Numbered from the stretch's first letter, positions 1 through 15,973 are shown. The stretch: 64,000 nucleotides of DNA from Nocardia sp. BMG51109 (GCF_000526215.1 NZ_JAFQ01000004.1:7936001-8000000); one strand, 5' to 3'. The notes: generated by a model from the sequence alone, not told the origin. Made by a program: numbers and translations.

Positions 1-388
1 CGATGACGACCATATGCTCCTCGGCCCACGCCCGCAGCGCGGCCAGCGGAACCTCGAGGGACAGACCGAGATCGGTGAGCCGGTAGTACACCTTCGGCGG
101 GACCGTCGGCTCGACCCGGCGGGCGACCAGACCGTCGCGCGTCAGGTTCTGCAGGGTCACCGACAGCATCTTCTGGGAGACACCCGGCATGCGACGCCGC
201 AGTTCGGCGAACCGCACCTCGCCCGGATCGGCCTCGGCGAGCAGCTTGACCACCATGGACACCCATTTCGTGCCGATCCGGTCCAGCAATCGGCGAGTGG
301 GGCAGGCCGGATCGAATACGTCGCCGCGCAGGGTAGTCACCTGGACCTCACCGCCTGAGTCGAAAGTGCCGTCTGTACCGATGATCAT
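1..388 (-). CDS. HxlR-family winged-helix regulator (3' end outside window)
   Basis: The reverse-strand reading starts at ATG 388 and runs off the left edge, giving about 129 residues. The fold signature of HxlR regulators is visible: CPTRRLLDRIGTKW near residue 30, then RFAELRRRMPGVSQKML as recognition region, then VYYRLTDLGLSLEVPL as wing and C-terminal helix. HxlR proteins are DNA-binding dimers, often sensing electrophiles or redox stress and controlling a divergent neighbour. The divergent alpha/beta hydrolase begins about 50 bases away with a strong dyad between them, so the hydrolase is the likely target. Only the missing 3' end limits this call. Confidence 0.85.
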   Translation of the reverse strand, partial: MIIGTDGTFDSGGEVQVTTLRGDVFDPACPTRRLLDRIGTKWVSMVVKLLAEADPGEVRFAELRRRMPGVSQKMLSVTLQNLTRDGLVARRVEPTVPPKVYYRLTDLGLSLEVPLAALRAWAEEHMVVI

Positions 389-393
389 AGGTT

Positions 394-432
394 CCCTATG
401 TTCATGTGGTCACTGATAGTTACCACATAGGG
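394..432. promoter_or_regulatory. Dyad operator between HxlR gene and hydrolase
   Basis: CCCTATG (394-400) is mirrored by CATAGGG (426-432), and ATGTGGT (404-410) by ACCACAT (422-428). The nested arms occupy nearly the whole gap between the divergent starts. The symmetry and position fit an HxlR dimer site controlling both genes. This is inference from position and symmetry. Confidence 0.55.
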
Positions 433-439
433 GTTGGTC

Positions 440-1288
440 ATGGTCCTCTCGGCAGCCGAGATCCCGGTGCGGCGGGTAGCGGCGAACGGTATCGATATCA
501 ACGTCGCCGTCGCGGGCACCGGCCCGGCCGTCCTACTGCTGCACGGCTTTCCGCACACCTGGCGGCTGTGGTCCGACGTGATCGGCGCCCTCGCTCCGTC
601 GCATCGGGTCATCGCGCCGGATCTGCGCGGGCTCGGTGCCAGCGCCCGCCCCGACGACGGCTACGACGCCGAGACCCTGGCCGCCGACGCCGCCGGGCTG
701 CTCGACGCCCTGGGCGAGCGGAATGCCGCGGTCGTCGGCATCGACCTCGGCACACCCCCGGCCTTCCTGCTGGCGATGCGCCGGCCGGAGCGGGTCCGGC
801 GGCTCGTGGTGATGGAGTCGCTGCTGGGCCGGCTGCCGGGCGCCGAGGACTTCCTGCGCGACGGTCCACCGTGGTGGTTCGGCTTCCACGCCGTACCCGG
901 TCTGGCCGAACGCGTCCTGTCCGACCACGAATCCGCCTACGTCGACTGGTTTCTGACCGCGGGAACGCGAGGCCGCGGCGTGCCGCCGGAGTTGCGCGAC
1001 GCCTTCGTCGAGGCCTACACCGGCCCCGACGCGCTGCGTGCCGCCTTCGCGCACTACCGCGCCATGCCCGAGAGCGCCCGCCGGATCGAACGCGCCGTCG
1101 CCGAGACCCGCCTGCGCGTACCGACACTGGCGATCGGCGCACATCCGGTGGGCAATGCCCTCGCCCGCCAGCTCGCGCCGCATACCGACGACCTGACCGG
1201 CCGCGTGATTCCCCGCTGCGGGCACATCATTCCGATCGACGGCGCCGCCGACCTGCACCCGCTACTCGCGGATTTTCTTGCGCCGTAA
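440..1288 (+). CDS. Alpha/beta hydrolase (epoxide hydrolase/haloalkane dehalogenase-like)
   Basis: The 282-residue protein has the alpha/beta-hydrolase order: oxyanion-hole motif HGFPHTW near residue 36, a nucleophile elbow GIDLGTPPAF near residue 102 with Asp as the likely nucleophile, and a C-terminal CGHIIP carrying the catalytic His. An Asp nucleophile points to the epoxide hydrolase/haloalkane or haloacetate dehalogenase branch; the exact substrate cannot be read from sequence. ATG 440 is preferred over the in-frame TTG at 434. It is divergent from the HxlR gene and probably controlled by it, suggesting a role in handling a reactive organic compound. It is likely cytosolic, as no signal peptide is seen. 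Confidence 0.8.
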   Translation: MVLSAAEIPVRRVAANGIDINVAVAGTGPAVLLLHGFPHTWRLWSDVIGALAPSHRVIAPDLRGLGASARPDDGYDAETLAADAAGLLDALGERNAAVVGIDLGTPPAFLLAMRRPERVRRLVVMESLLGRLPGAEDFLRDGPPWWFGFHAVPGLAERVLSDHESAYVDWFLTAGTRGRGVPPELRDAFVEAYTGPDALRAAFAHYRAMPESARRIERAVAETRLRVPTLAIGAHPVGNALARQLAPHTDDLTGRVIPRCGHIIPIDGAADLHPLLADFLAP

Positions 1289-1323
1289 CGCCTTCATCGG
1301 CGACGCGCGAACGACGGCGGGCC

Positions 1324-1605
1324 TCAGCCGATCACCGCGTTCATGATGGTGCCCGCGCTGGTGGCGAGGATGCCGCCGATCATGGCCCCCGCCACCATCT
1401 TCGGGGACTGCGAGATGCCGCCGCCGGCCCACTTCTCCCAGGCGAAATGTCCACCGGCGTAGGTGATGGCGAGGACGCCGGACAGGATCACGAACCAGGT
1501 GAAGTACCGCACCAGTTGCATCAACTTGTCTGCGGCGGGGGGAGTTTCGGGAGTCGGATTGCCGATCTGAGCGAGGAGGGTGTCGTGGACCGCCGCGATG
1601 ATCAT
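1324..1605 (-). CDS. Small integral membrane protein, VirB2/TrbC-like topology
   Basis: This 93-residue protein has two hydrophobic segments: YFTWFVILSGVLAITYAGGH around residues 33-52 and MVAGAMIGGILATSAGTIMN around 71-90. They are joined by a short polar loop containing FAWEKW. The two-helix hairpin recalls pilin-like small proteins of actinobacterial type IV secretion gene clusters, but no secretion genes are nearby, so this is only a resemblance. The start at ATG 1605 has a weak Shine-Dalgarno. It stands alone between the hydrolase and the mechanosensitive channel. Function is unknown. Confidence 0.6.
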   Translation of the reverse strand: MIIAAVHDTLLAQIGNPTPETPPAADKLMQLVRYFTWFVILSGVLAITYAGGHFAWEKWAGGGISQSPKMVAGAMIGGILATSAGTIMNAVIG

Positions 1606-1709
1606 GCACTACTCATTTCGAAGTCGGTGAAACCAGCTCGAACCTGCCTCGAAAATTATAGTGCCCGAAGGATATTGACGGCAGTTACCCGTGAGTCCAT
1701 CCGGACCGG

Positions 1710-2774
1710 TCACTCCGCCATAGCGGGCGAATCGCTCTCTACCAGCGCGGTCGGGATCCTGGGCAGCGCCTGGGGATGGTTGGCCACGAGCCAGCCGAGC
1801 AGTTCCTCGCGGACCGCGCAGCGCAGCGTCCACACGTCGTCGGCATTGCGCGCCGACATGGACGCCCGCACCACGATGCTGGTCGGGGTGCTGTCGGTGA
1901 CCAGGAGGTTCCAGTTGCGGCCGTCCCAGTCCTCGCGCTGCCGCAGATAGTCGTATAGGTGCTCGCGCAGCTGCGGTACCGGGGTGTTGTGGTCCAGATA
2001 GAGGAATACGGTGCCGGTGATCTGCGTGCCGCCCTTGGACCAGTTCTCGTACGGCTTGCTGTTGAAGTACGAGACCGGCATGGTCAGCCGGCGGTCGTCC
2101 CAGATCCGCACGGTGAGGTAGGACAGCGTGATCTCCTCGACCGTGCCCCACTCCCCCTCGACCACCACCGTGTCACCGATCCGCACCGAATCGCCGAAGG
2201 CGATCTGCAGGCCCGCCATGAGGTTGCCGAGCGTCGACTGCGCGGCCACGCCGGCGATGATGCCGATGACACCGGCCGACGCCAGCAGCGAGGTGCCCAG
2301 CGTGCGCAGGTTCGGGAACAGCAGCAGCATCACCACGGCCGCCGTGGTCACCGCGAGCAGCGCGGTCACGATCCGGCGCACCAGGGTGAGCTGGGTGTGC
2401 AGGCGGCGCACCCGCGCGGCGTCGGCGGTCCGGCCGGCGTATTGGTCCAGCGTGTTCTCGGCGAAGGCGTCGACGATGCGGATGGTGAGCCAGGCGGCGG
2501 CCAGGATCGCCACCGTCGCCAGCACGTTGAGGATCACCTCGTCCTGGCGCAGATCCAGCTGGGCCAGGGAGTAGGTCGAATGCACCCCGGTCGCCGCCAG
2601 CAGGATCTGCAGCGGCAACTGCACCCGGCGCAGCAGGCCGGGCAGCCGGGTCCGCGGATGCTTGCTCGCGCTGTATCGCAGCAACCGGTCCACCAGGAGG
2701 CCGACGGCCACGGTAACCAAGAGTGTGCCGGTGAAGACGATCAGCGGGCGCAGTACCTCCTCCAAGACGTCCAA
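1710..2774 (-). CDS. MscS-family mechanosensitive ion channel
   Basis: The 354-residue inner-membrane protein has four hydrophobic stretches in its N-terminal half, then the MscS pore and beta domain. The signature VIGIIAGVAAQSTLGNLMAG (near residue 190) matches the pore-lining helix, followed by IRIGDTVVVEGEWGTVEEI and LTMPVSYFNSKPYENW of the beta domain. MscS channels release solutes on hypo-osmotic shock. The longest reading starts with TTG at 2774, but an AAGGAG directly abuts it. TTG 2765, nine bases after that motif, is the more plausible start. It is transcribed alone, facing away from ftsK. Confidence 0.85.
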   Translation of the reverse strand: MDVLEEVLRPLIVFTGTLLVTVAVGLLVDRLLRYSASKHPRTRLPGLLRRVQLPLQILLAATGVHSTYSLAQLDLRQDEVILNVLATVAILAAAWLTIRIVDAFAENTLDQYAGRTADAARVRRLHTQLTLVRRIVTALLAVTTAAVVMLLLFPNLRTLGTSLLASAGVIGIIAGVAAQSTLGNLMAGLQIAFGDSVRIGDTVVVEGEWGTVEEITLSYLTVRIWDDRRLTMPVSYFNSKPYENWSKGGTQITGTVFLYLDHNTPVPQLREHLYDYLRQREDWDGRNWNLLVTDSTPTSIVVRASMSARNADDVWTLRCAVREELLGWLVANHPQALPRIPTALVESDSPAMAE

Positions 2775-2777
2775 CTC

Positions 2778-2839
2778 CTTGCCACGCGCGGTTCGGGTGC
2801 TCCGCTGCCAACGCTACATTTACATAACGGCGTGGCAAG
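2778..2839. promoter_or_regulatory. 10-bp inverted repeat flanking the mscS promoter region
   Basis: CTTGCCACGC (2778-2787) is mirrored exactly by GCGTGGCAAG (2830-2839) across a 42-base spacer that contains the only A/T-rich patch of the gap. That patch is a plausible reverse-strand -10 area. The rest of the gap to 2997 holds no gene I can support. The repeat may bind a regulator or form an mRNA stem; neither is shown. Confidence 0.3.
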
Positions 2840-2997
2840 GCCACCGTCGGCCGGATCGGCCACCCCCTACCGATGTGCGGGCAGCGATCGTCTCCACTAC
2901 CGGGGTCTTTTCGGTGGCGGGCAGGTCACCGCCCGGCACGGCCGTCGCGGCAAGGGTGAGCTTGTTCATACCGCCGCACTCGGCGCCGGCCGAGCGC

Positions 2998-5610
<2,613 letters not shown>

Positions 5611-5872
5611 GGCTTCAGGCTAGCCGCAATGGCCCCATCCAGACCATCCGCAACACCCATACCACGGACATCACATACACGATCCATCATCGCCGTGACC
5701 GGCCGGGAAGGCCGGCGCACACACGCCACGGCAGCGCGGAAATGCTATGCCATCAGCGGAAAACAACTCTCCCGGCGACGCTTTGACAGGACCGACCGGT
5801 CTGATATCGGGCCGATTCTGAGCCGTTCGACGCGGGGCGAATCTCGATTCCCTCCGGCCGTGTCGCCGACCG

Positions 5873-5930
5873 GATCGCACCGCCGTGTCGTCGGCCCGAT
5901 CGCACCGCCGTGTCGTCGGCCCGATCGCAC
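5873..5930. repeat. 25-bp tandem repeat, about 2.3 copies
   Basis: A 25-base unit beginning GATCGCACCGCCGTGTCG starts at 5873 and repeats exactly at 5898. A third partial copy starts at 5923 (GATCGCACCG). A diverged half-copy precedes the array at about 5855. Spacing is exactly 25 bases. Confidence 0.85.
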
Positions 5931-5934
5931 CGAA

Positions 5935-5959
5935 GAACCGGTCATCTGAACCGGTCATC
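5935..5959. repeat. 13-bp tandem direct repeat
   Basis: GAACCGGTCATC occurs at 5935-5946 and again at 5948-5959, directly after the 25-base array. ACCGGT inside it is self-complementary, so each copy could be a half-site. Confidence 0.7.
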
Positions 5960-6188
5960 GAGGCAGGAGGGGCACGACCTCCGTTGTCGGCGCACGGAGG
6001 AACCGGAGGGAGCGACAATCCGGTGCGCCCCGACATCTCCGCGTATCCGGGCGACGTCCGATCACCCGCGTCGCACGAGCAATCCCACCCGCGGTGGCAT
6101 CGGTATCTACGTAACGCCCGTATTCGGGTCCGACACCCTGTGGCGAGATCGGCACCCGAGCTTCCCGATCGGCGTCGGCGCCCTCGGT

Positions 6189-6227
6189 GTCGACCACGGA
6201 GAATCCTCAGCGTCGACCACGGAGAAT
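6189..6227. repeat. 16-bp direct repeat, period 23
   Basis: GTCGACCACGGAGAAT occurs at 6189-6204 and 6212-6227. The period of 23 bases is about two helical turns, a spacing typical of tandem protein sites. It lies just downstream of the TIGR03085 gene's stop. Confidence 0.7.
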
Positions 6228-6267
6228 TCGGGCGGCACCGTCGCCACCGATGCCTCGCGTCGCCCGA

Positions 6268-6891
6268 TCAGACGCTGCGGTCGGTGTCGAATACGGCCCG
6301 CACGTCCTCCTGGGAGCCGGAGGTGTCGAGCCGAACCTCGTTGCGGCCGAACGCGTGCAGCAGCAGTTCCGAGGGCGGGCCGGTGAGCACGACCGCGTCG
6401 CCGCCGGCGTTGTGTGCGGCGACGCGCTCGCCCTGCGGCGTCGTCAGCACCACCGTCACGGGCGACTTGCGGTAGGCCATGCGCGCCATCCGGCGCACCG
6501 ACTGCCACAGCTTCGCGTCGTCCGCTTCGCTCAATGCCCGTGGCTCCCAGCCGGGTTCGCCGCGGCGCACGTCCTCGTGGTGGACGAACATCTCGGTGAG
6601 ATTGACCACCGCGTCCACCGGGTACAGCGGCGACCACCACGGCGGGCCGGTGCGGATCTCCTCCAGCAGCTCGGTGAACGGCCGGCGCGCGGCCCGCTCC
6701 TGCACCGAATCCAGGTACCCGGCAAGCGGTTTCAGCAGGATGCCGGGGGCGGCGTCGGGCCGCCGCTCGCGCACCACCAGATGCGCCGCCAGTTCGCGCA
6801 CCGTCCATGTCCCGCACAGGGTCGGCGCGTCGGGGCCCGCTGCGGTCATCGTCACGACCAGTGCGCGCCGCTCCCGTTGAGCCAAACTCAT
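6268..6891 (-). CDS. TIGR03085-family metal-binding protein (DinB/mycothiol-enzyme fold)
   Basis: The 207-residue protein starts MSLAQRERRALVVTM and carries LCGTWTVRELAAHLVVRERR near residue 25. This is the first helix pair of the four-helix DinB/maleylpyruvate-isomerase fold, with the conserved His. NLTEMFVHHEDVRRG near residue 97 supplies further His/Glu metal ligands. TIGR03085 proteins are actinobacterial and may use mycothiol, but their reaction is unassigned. The gene sits between ftsK and rnj on the same strand, as in mycobacteria, which supports the family call. Confidence 0.82.
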   Translation of the reverse strand: MSLAQRERRALVVTMTAAGPDAPTLCGTWTVRELAAHLVVRERRPDAAPGILLKPLAGYLDSVQERAARRPFTELLEEIRTGPPWWSPLYPVDAVVNLTEMFVHHEDVRRGEPGWEPRALSEADDAKLWQSVRRMARMAYRKSPVTVVLTTPQGERVAAHNAGGDAVVLTGPPSELLLHAFGRNEVRLDTSGSQEDVRAVFDTDRSV

Positions 6892-6958
6892 ACGTGCGAG
6901 CCTAATGCAGTCCCCTCCGTCTGCCGTGTGGCCGCCACCACACCCGTGAACCGGCGCC

Positions 6959-11699
<4,741 letters not shown>

Positions 11700-11713
<14 letters not shown>

Positions 11714-12980
11714 CGCCGCCCCACACCAACGTCACGGTCGTCCCCTCCCCCGGTTGCGACTCCACGAATCCGGCGCCGCCGGCCAGCTGCCGCATCCGGC
11801 CGAGAATGCTCACCGAGATGCCCAGCCGGTCCTCCGGCACCCGCCGCACGTCGAATCCGGGACCGTCGTCGGTGAACACCAGCCGGATGCCACCGGCGCT
11901 GATGGTGCAGGTGACGGTGCGGTGCACCGTCTTCCCGGGCACGGCGGCGTGACGCAGGCTGTTGCGCACCGCCTCACCGAGCGCCGAGGCGATGGTGGTA
12001 GCCGCGTGCACCGGCATCCGCAGATCGTCGAAGCCGGGCCAGGTCCGGGTCGCGAACCGGACACCGGGATTGATGTCGTGCACCGCCGAACGCAGGAAGA
12101 TGACGGCCGCGCGCGCGTCGAGCACATCCGGTTCGCGCGCGGCGACCCGGATCTCGTCGAGCTGCTCCAGGGTGTGCTCGGCCTGCCGGCGCAGCACGGC
12201 CGACTGCTCGTTGCCGCGGGAGGCATCGAGCAGGGTGGACAGCACCGCGTCGTGGATCAGCGCGGCGAACCGGGCCCGCTCGTGGTCGCGGGCGGCGGAC
12301 GCGGCCGACGAGGCGGCCTGCCTGCTGGATCGCGCCGATTCCCGGTCCACCCGCGCGGCGGCCTCCAGCGCGCTCGCCACGCACCACAGCAGCAGCGTCG
12401 ACAGCCCGAAGGCGCGGGCGAACGCGCTGAGCACCGACATCGCCGTGAAATCCTCGACGAGGTAGATATTGCTCGCCGCCACGGCCAGCGAACCGGCCAG
12501 CAGGTAGCCGGCCGACCACCGGACCGGCCAGGCCAGCGCGGCGGCCAGCATGCCCAGCGGCAGCATGCGGTACAGCCACACCGAGGTCGCGTCCACGGTG
12601 TGCGTGTCCAAGGCGAACGGCAAGGTGGCCACGGCGGCCAGGTAGCCCACCGCGGCGGCGCCGGAGACCGCCCGAATCGTCTTGGGGCGCAATCGAATCG
12701 ATACCAGGGCCAGCACCGGGAAGCCGCCGAAGACCAGCAGCGACGCCACGGGCGCCCACCAGGCGGGCGCGACCCGGCTCTGGGCGACGATCTCGGGGAT
12801 GTCGACCAGCGCCATGATCATCCCGCCGATCCCCATCGACAGGCCCAGCCGGCGAATGATCCGATCGACCGCCACGACGCCCGCATCCTCGCTCACCGGG
12901 TGTCCGCGCCACCAAGTCCCGGCGCGCACCAGGGGTTTCACTCGAGTGATCGGTACGACCGAGGTTCCGGCAGCGGTCAT
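11700..12980 (-). CDS. Membrane sensor histidine kinase (HisKA_3/NarL-partner type)
   Basis: The 426-residue kinase has paired hydrophobic helices in residues 40-195. A dimerisation helix follows with the phospho-acceptor candidate His in ARFAALIHDAVLSTLL. The C-terminal ATPase domain has N box GEAVRNSLRHA, G1 DDGPGFD and G2 RLGISVSILGRM. This order is typical of kinases that phosphorylate NarL/LuxR-type response regulators, which is exactly the gene upstream. ATG 12980 overlaps the regulator stop by 4 bases (ATGA), so translation is coupled. The sensed signal is unknown, as no periplasmic domain of size is seen. Confidence 0.85.
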
Positions 12981-13672
12981 GCGTGGGGTGGACGCTCGGG
13001 CACGGGTAGCCAACCATCCTCCACCGCCCGCTTGTACAGGTCGGTCTTGGTCGGGGCGGGCCGCCCGGCATCGGCGTACTTCTGGCGGATGCGACCCAGA
13101 TAATCGTTCACGGTCTGTTCGGACAACCCGGTCAGCCGCGCCACCCGCGACGCCTTCTCTCCCGACGCATACAGCGTCAACACCTCTTGCTGGCGCTTGC
13201 TCAGCCCGACGTCGGGCAACTGCGGATCACCGTCGATGGCCGCCGCCCAGTCGGTGGTGACCACCTGCTCGCCCGATGCGGCGGCGCGCACCGCGGACAC
13301 CACGGTCTGCACGTCCTCGGATTTTCGCACCACGCCGAGCACCCCGGCACGCGCGGCCGAGCGCACCAGGAACGGATTGTCGGCGCCGGTGAACACCAGC
13401 ACCTCCAGCCCGCGATCGCGCAGCGCCCGCACGTTGTCCTGCGGGGTGGACCCGTCGGCCAGCCGCAGATCCAGCACCACCAAATCCAATTGCGGTGCGG
13501 CCGAGAGTAATTCGCCCACGGTGCCGGCGGTGATGACGAGTTCGAGATCGGATTCCCCGGCCAGCATGGACGCCAGGCCCAACGCGACGGACTCGTGATC
13601 CTCGACGAGACCGATCCGGCGCGACCGTATCGGCCCCGGCTGGTCGAGCGCCCCCTGATGTGTCGGCTCCAC
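12977..13672 (-). CDS. LuxR/NarL-family response regulator
   Basis: Starting at GTG 13672, behind a GAGGTGAGAGGG Shine-Dalgarno region, the protein has 231 residues. An upstream ATG at 13744 is less supported. The receiver domain begins RRIGLVEDHESVALG, has the phospho-acceptor Asp in LDLVVLDLRLADG and the conserved Lys in VVRKSED. The C-terminal LuxR-type helix-turn-helix is LSKRQQEVLTLYASGEKASR followed by TVNDYLGRIRQKY. It is the first gene of a three-gene operon and should be phosphorylated by the kinase encoded next. Confidence 0.9.
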   Translation of the reverse strand: MEPTHQGALDQPGPIRSRRIGLVEDHESVALGLASMLAGESDLELVITAGTVGELLSAAPQLDLVVLDLRLADGSTPQDNVRALRDRGLEVLVFTGADNPFLVRSAARAGVLGVVRKSEDVQTVVSAVRAAASGEQVVTTDWAAAIDGDPQLPDVGLSKRQQEVLTLYASGEKASRVARLTGLSEQTVNDYLGRIRQKYADAGRPAPTKTDLYKRAVEDGWLPVPERPPHA

Positions 13673-13791
13673 GGCCCTCTCACCTCTTCCCAGAATCCCG
13701 AACCACCCTCGACCGGCACCCCGGCCCCTTGTCGATACGGGCACCGGAACGTCCTCGTGTTCGTGTCGAGTATGCCGGGAACCGAACCGTT

Positions 13792-13804
13792 CGGGTCAGA
13801 CACC
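13792..13804. promoter_or_regulatory. Palindrome upstream of the response regulator operon
   Basis: CCGAA-CCG-TTCGG is a 13-base palindrome in the gap between the response regulator start and the flavodoxin gene. Its position fits an operator of the LuxR-type regulator, but no second copy was found nearby. Confidence 0.25.
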
Positions 13805-13847
13805 AGAAATCGGGGGTTAACGGGGGTGTTCTCCGTACTTCCCGCTC

Positions 13848-14300
13848 TCAGCCCATGACCTGCGCGGATACCGTCGCGCCCAATTCCTGGCACCGCTCCC
13901 GATCCGCTTTTGTGACCGGCCCGGACACGATCACCGACGCCGCAGCCTGCTCCCACCCGAGCCCCGTGGCGATGCTGTCGATCCCGCGCTCGGCCCCCTC
14001 GGTCCCCTGATTGCCGTGCACGTAGTAGCCGAACGGCCGGCCGCGGGTGGAATCCAGGCACGGATAATAGAAGGTGTCGAAGGCATGCTTGAGCGCACCC
14101 GACATGTAACCGAGGTTCGCCGGGGTGCCGAGCAGATACCCGTCCGCCTCCAGCACATCGTTCGCGGTGACCGCCAGGGCAGCGCGACGCACCACCTCGA
14201 CCCCCTCGATCTCGGGATCGGTGGCCCCCTTCAGCACTGCCTCGAACATGTCCTGCAGAAACGGCGAAGGCGTGTGGTGGATGATCAACAACGTGGGCAT
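13848..14300 (-). CDS. Flavodoxin-family FMN protein/NAD(P)H oxidoreductase
   Basis: The 150-residue protein begins MPTLLIIHHTPSPFLQDMFE, the first strand and phosphate-binding loop of the flavodoxin fold. It continues with the FMN-contact segment DGYLLGTPANLGYMSGALKHAFDTFY (near residues 53-78) and GYYVHGNQGTEGAERGI. Small single-domain members bind FMN and transfer electrons or reduce quinone-like substrates; the partner is unknown. It was probably once divergent from the GntR regulator whose decayed copy follows it. It is complete with no damage visible. Confidence 0.8.
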   Translation of the reverse strand: MPTLLIIHHTPSPFLQDMFEAVLKGATDPEIEGVEVVRRAALAVTANDVLEADGYLLGTPANLGYMSGALKHAFDTFYYPCLDSTRGRPFGYYVHGNQGTEGAERGIDSIATGLGWEQAAASVIVSGPVTKADRERCQELGATVSAQVMG

Positions 14301-14325
14301 ATCCCGAGCCTAACGCCCGTTTCCG

Positions 14326-14600
14326 CTCGTCCCGGCCCTGCGGGCGGCTACCGTACCCGGCGTGCCTCCCCGCCCCCGAACTGACGCCGTCGGCCGAACC
14401 CCGCCGCGGGTACACGCAGCAGAAGTTCCTGGCCGAACTGCGGCGGCTGGTCCTGCAGGGGCACCTCCCGCCGGGCGCAGGGCTGCCACTGTGAGAATTC
14501 ACCCGGCGCATCGGCGGCGATTCGGCGCTGGGTTAGGTGCAGGCTGATGAAGTTCAGCTGCCGGTGACGCAGTTGTGCCCGGCGCAGGCGCTGACTCCAC
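14326..14600 (+). pseudogene. Decayed copy of the GntR regulator gene (left flank of island)
   Basis: Bases from about 14326 match the promoter and 5' half of the intact GntR gene at 21822-22028, including CTCGTCCCGGCCCT, GCGGCTACCGTAC and the GTG start (14362 against 21853). Relative to the intact gene, about 16 bases are missing after the sixth codon, and the codon matching Arg of LPLREF reads TGA (14492-14494). Beyond it the match weakens, with an internal deletion, but GTGACGCAGTTG still echoes the VTQL segment near 14562. It is therefore a nonfunctional relic. The intact and broken copies bracket the 14.6-21.8 kb island. Confidence 0.75.
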
Positions 14601-14635
14601 GACATCGAACCGGGCTTATTCCGGTTTGTATCCAG

Positions 14636-15973
14636 TCAGCGGCGTACCAGCGCCAGCACGTCATCGCGGATCCTGGCCATGGTGTCGGCGTCCGGGGCTT
14701 CGACGTTCAGCCGGAGTAGTGGCTCGGTGTTGGAGGGGCGGAGGTTGAACCAGGCTCCGCCGTCCAGGCTCACGGTCAGCCCGTCGAGGCGGTCGGTTTC
14801 GGCGCCGACGTACTTCTCTTCGATCTCGGCGAGAGTGCCCGGCACGTCGGCGACTTCGGAGTTGATCTCACCACTGGCGACGTAGCGAGTGTATTCGGCG
14901 ACCAGTGCGGACAAGGGTTTGTCGGTGGTGCCGAGCGCGGCCAGCATATGCATCGCCGCCAGCGTCCCGGTGTCGGCACGCCAGAAGTCGCGGAAGTAGT
15001 AGTGGCCGGAGTGCTCACCTCCGAACACTGCATCTCGTTCGGCCATAAGGGCTTTCATGAAGGTGTGCCCGACGCGGGCGCGAGCCGGAACACCGCCGCG
15101 TTCGGTGACGATTTCCGACACCGCGCGGGAGGTGATCACGTTGTAGACGATCGCCGAACCGGAAACCTTCGCCAGTTCCCGGGTGGCGATCAGGGCAACG
15201 ATGGCCGAGGGCGGTACCGGTATCCCCGTCTCGTCCACGAAGAAGCAGCGGTCGGCGTCGCCGTCGAATGCCAGCCCGATGTCCGCGCCGATTTCGCGGA
15301 CCTTGTTCTGGAGATCGACCAGGTTCGCCGGATCCAGTGGATTCGCTTCGTGATTGGGGAACGTGCCATCGAGTTCGAAGTACAGGGGGACTACCTCGAG
15401 GGGGAGCCCGTCGAACACGATCGGCACCATGTGGCCACCCATGCCATTGGCCGCGTCCACCGCGACCTTCAGCGGCCTGATCCCGGACAGGTCCACCAGA
15501 TCCCGCAGATAGTCCGCGTACGCGTGCGCGAGATCGCGGTGGGTGACAGTCCCGGGTGTCCCTGTGTAGGCGGGGATCCCGTTCTCCAACATGGTGCGGA
15601 TGTCGGCCAGCCCGGTGTCCTGGCCGACCGGAGTAGCGCCGGGACGGCACAGCTTGATCCCGTTGTAGCGGGCCGGGTTGTGGCTGGCGGTGATTACCGC
15701 ACCGGCCACGTTCAGGCGGCCGGCGGCGAAGTACACCAAGTCGGTGGAGCCCAGTCCGCAGTCGATGACGTCGTGCCCTTGGCTGGTGACGCCTTCGGCG
15801 AACGCCTGCGAGAACGGTTCGGACGACGGCCGCATGTCGTGCACGACCGCAACCGTGGTACCGACCAGCCTGGCGAACGCCGCACCGACTTCGCGCACGA
15901 TGTCGGTGTCGATCTCCTCACCGACGAGTCCCCGAATGTCGTATGCCTTGATCAGCTTGGACAGGTCCCGCAT
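14636..15973 (-). CDS. Phosphomannomutase/phosphoglucomutase
   Basis: The 445-residue protein is a full-length alpha-D-phosphohexomutase interconverting sugar 1- and 6-phosphates. The phosphoserine loop TASHNP (Ser97), the metal loop DGDADR near residue 240, the sugar-binding GGEHSGH and the C-terminal phosphate loop RPSNTEPLLR are all present. ATG 15973 has AGGGGG upstream and lies 56 bases inside the preceding kinase gene. Deep overlap and neighbourhood suggest it serves the same pathway as the kinase and radical SAM enzyme, rather than general mannose metabolism; that is inference. Its base composition looks less GC-rich than the flanking backbone. Confidence 0.9.
   Translation of the reverse strand: MRDLSKLIKAYDIRGLVGEEIDTDIVREVGAAFARLVGTTVAVVHDMRPSSEPFSQAFAEGVTSQGHDVIDCGLGSTDLVYFAAGRLNVAGAVITASHNPARYNGIKLCRPGATPVGQDTGLADIRTMLENGIPAYTGTPGTVTHRDLAHAYADYLRDLVDLSGIRPLKVAVDAANGMGGHMVPIVFDGLPLEVVPLYFELDGTFPNHEANPLDPANLVDLQNKVREIGADIGLAFDGDADRCFFVDETGIPVPPSAIVALIATRELAKVSGSAIVYNVITSRAVSEIVTERGGVPARARVGHTFMKALMAERDAVFGGEHSGHYYFRDFWRADTGTLAAMHMLAALGTTDKPLSALVAEYTRYVASGEINSEVADVPGTLAEIEEKYVGAETDRLDGLTVSLDGGAWFNLRPSNTEPLLRLNVEAPDADTMARIRDDVLALVRR

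Larger units (their letters stand above)
5611..6267. other. 657-bp intergenic region rich in short direct repeats
   Basis: No protein gene is convincing here. An 80-codon reverse ORF at 5955-6197 looks compositional. The stretch instead holds three separate sets of short direct repeats, listed individually, and would contain the ftsK promoter. No tRNA-like cloverleaf was seen. The concentration of repeats is unusual for this window. Confidence 0.6.

Noticed and set aside
5873-5930. Possible CRISPR-like array
   Set aside because: Units are contiguous with no unique spacers and fewer than three copies; no cas genes are nearby.
5955-6197. 80-codon reverse ORF in the ftsK upstream region
   Set aside because: It runs across the 16-bp direct repeat, has no ribosome site and shows no protein-like pattern.
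14636-15973. Reading the phosphohexomutase as the housekeeping manB
   Set aside because: Its deep overlap with the kinase gene, lower-GC context and island position argue for a pathway-specific copy, so no gene symbol was assigned.
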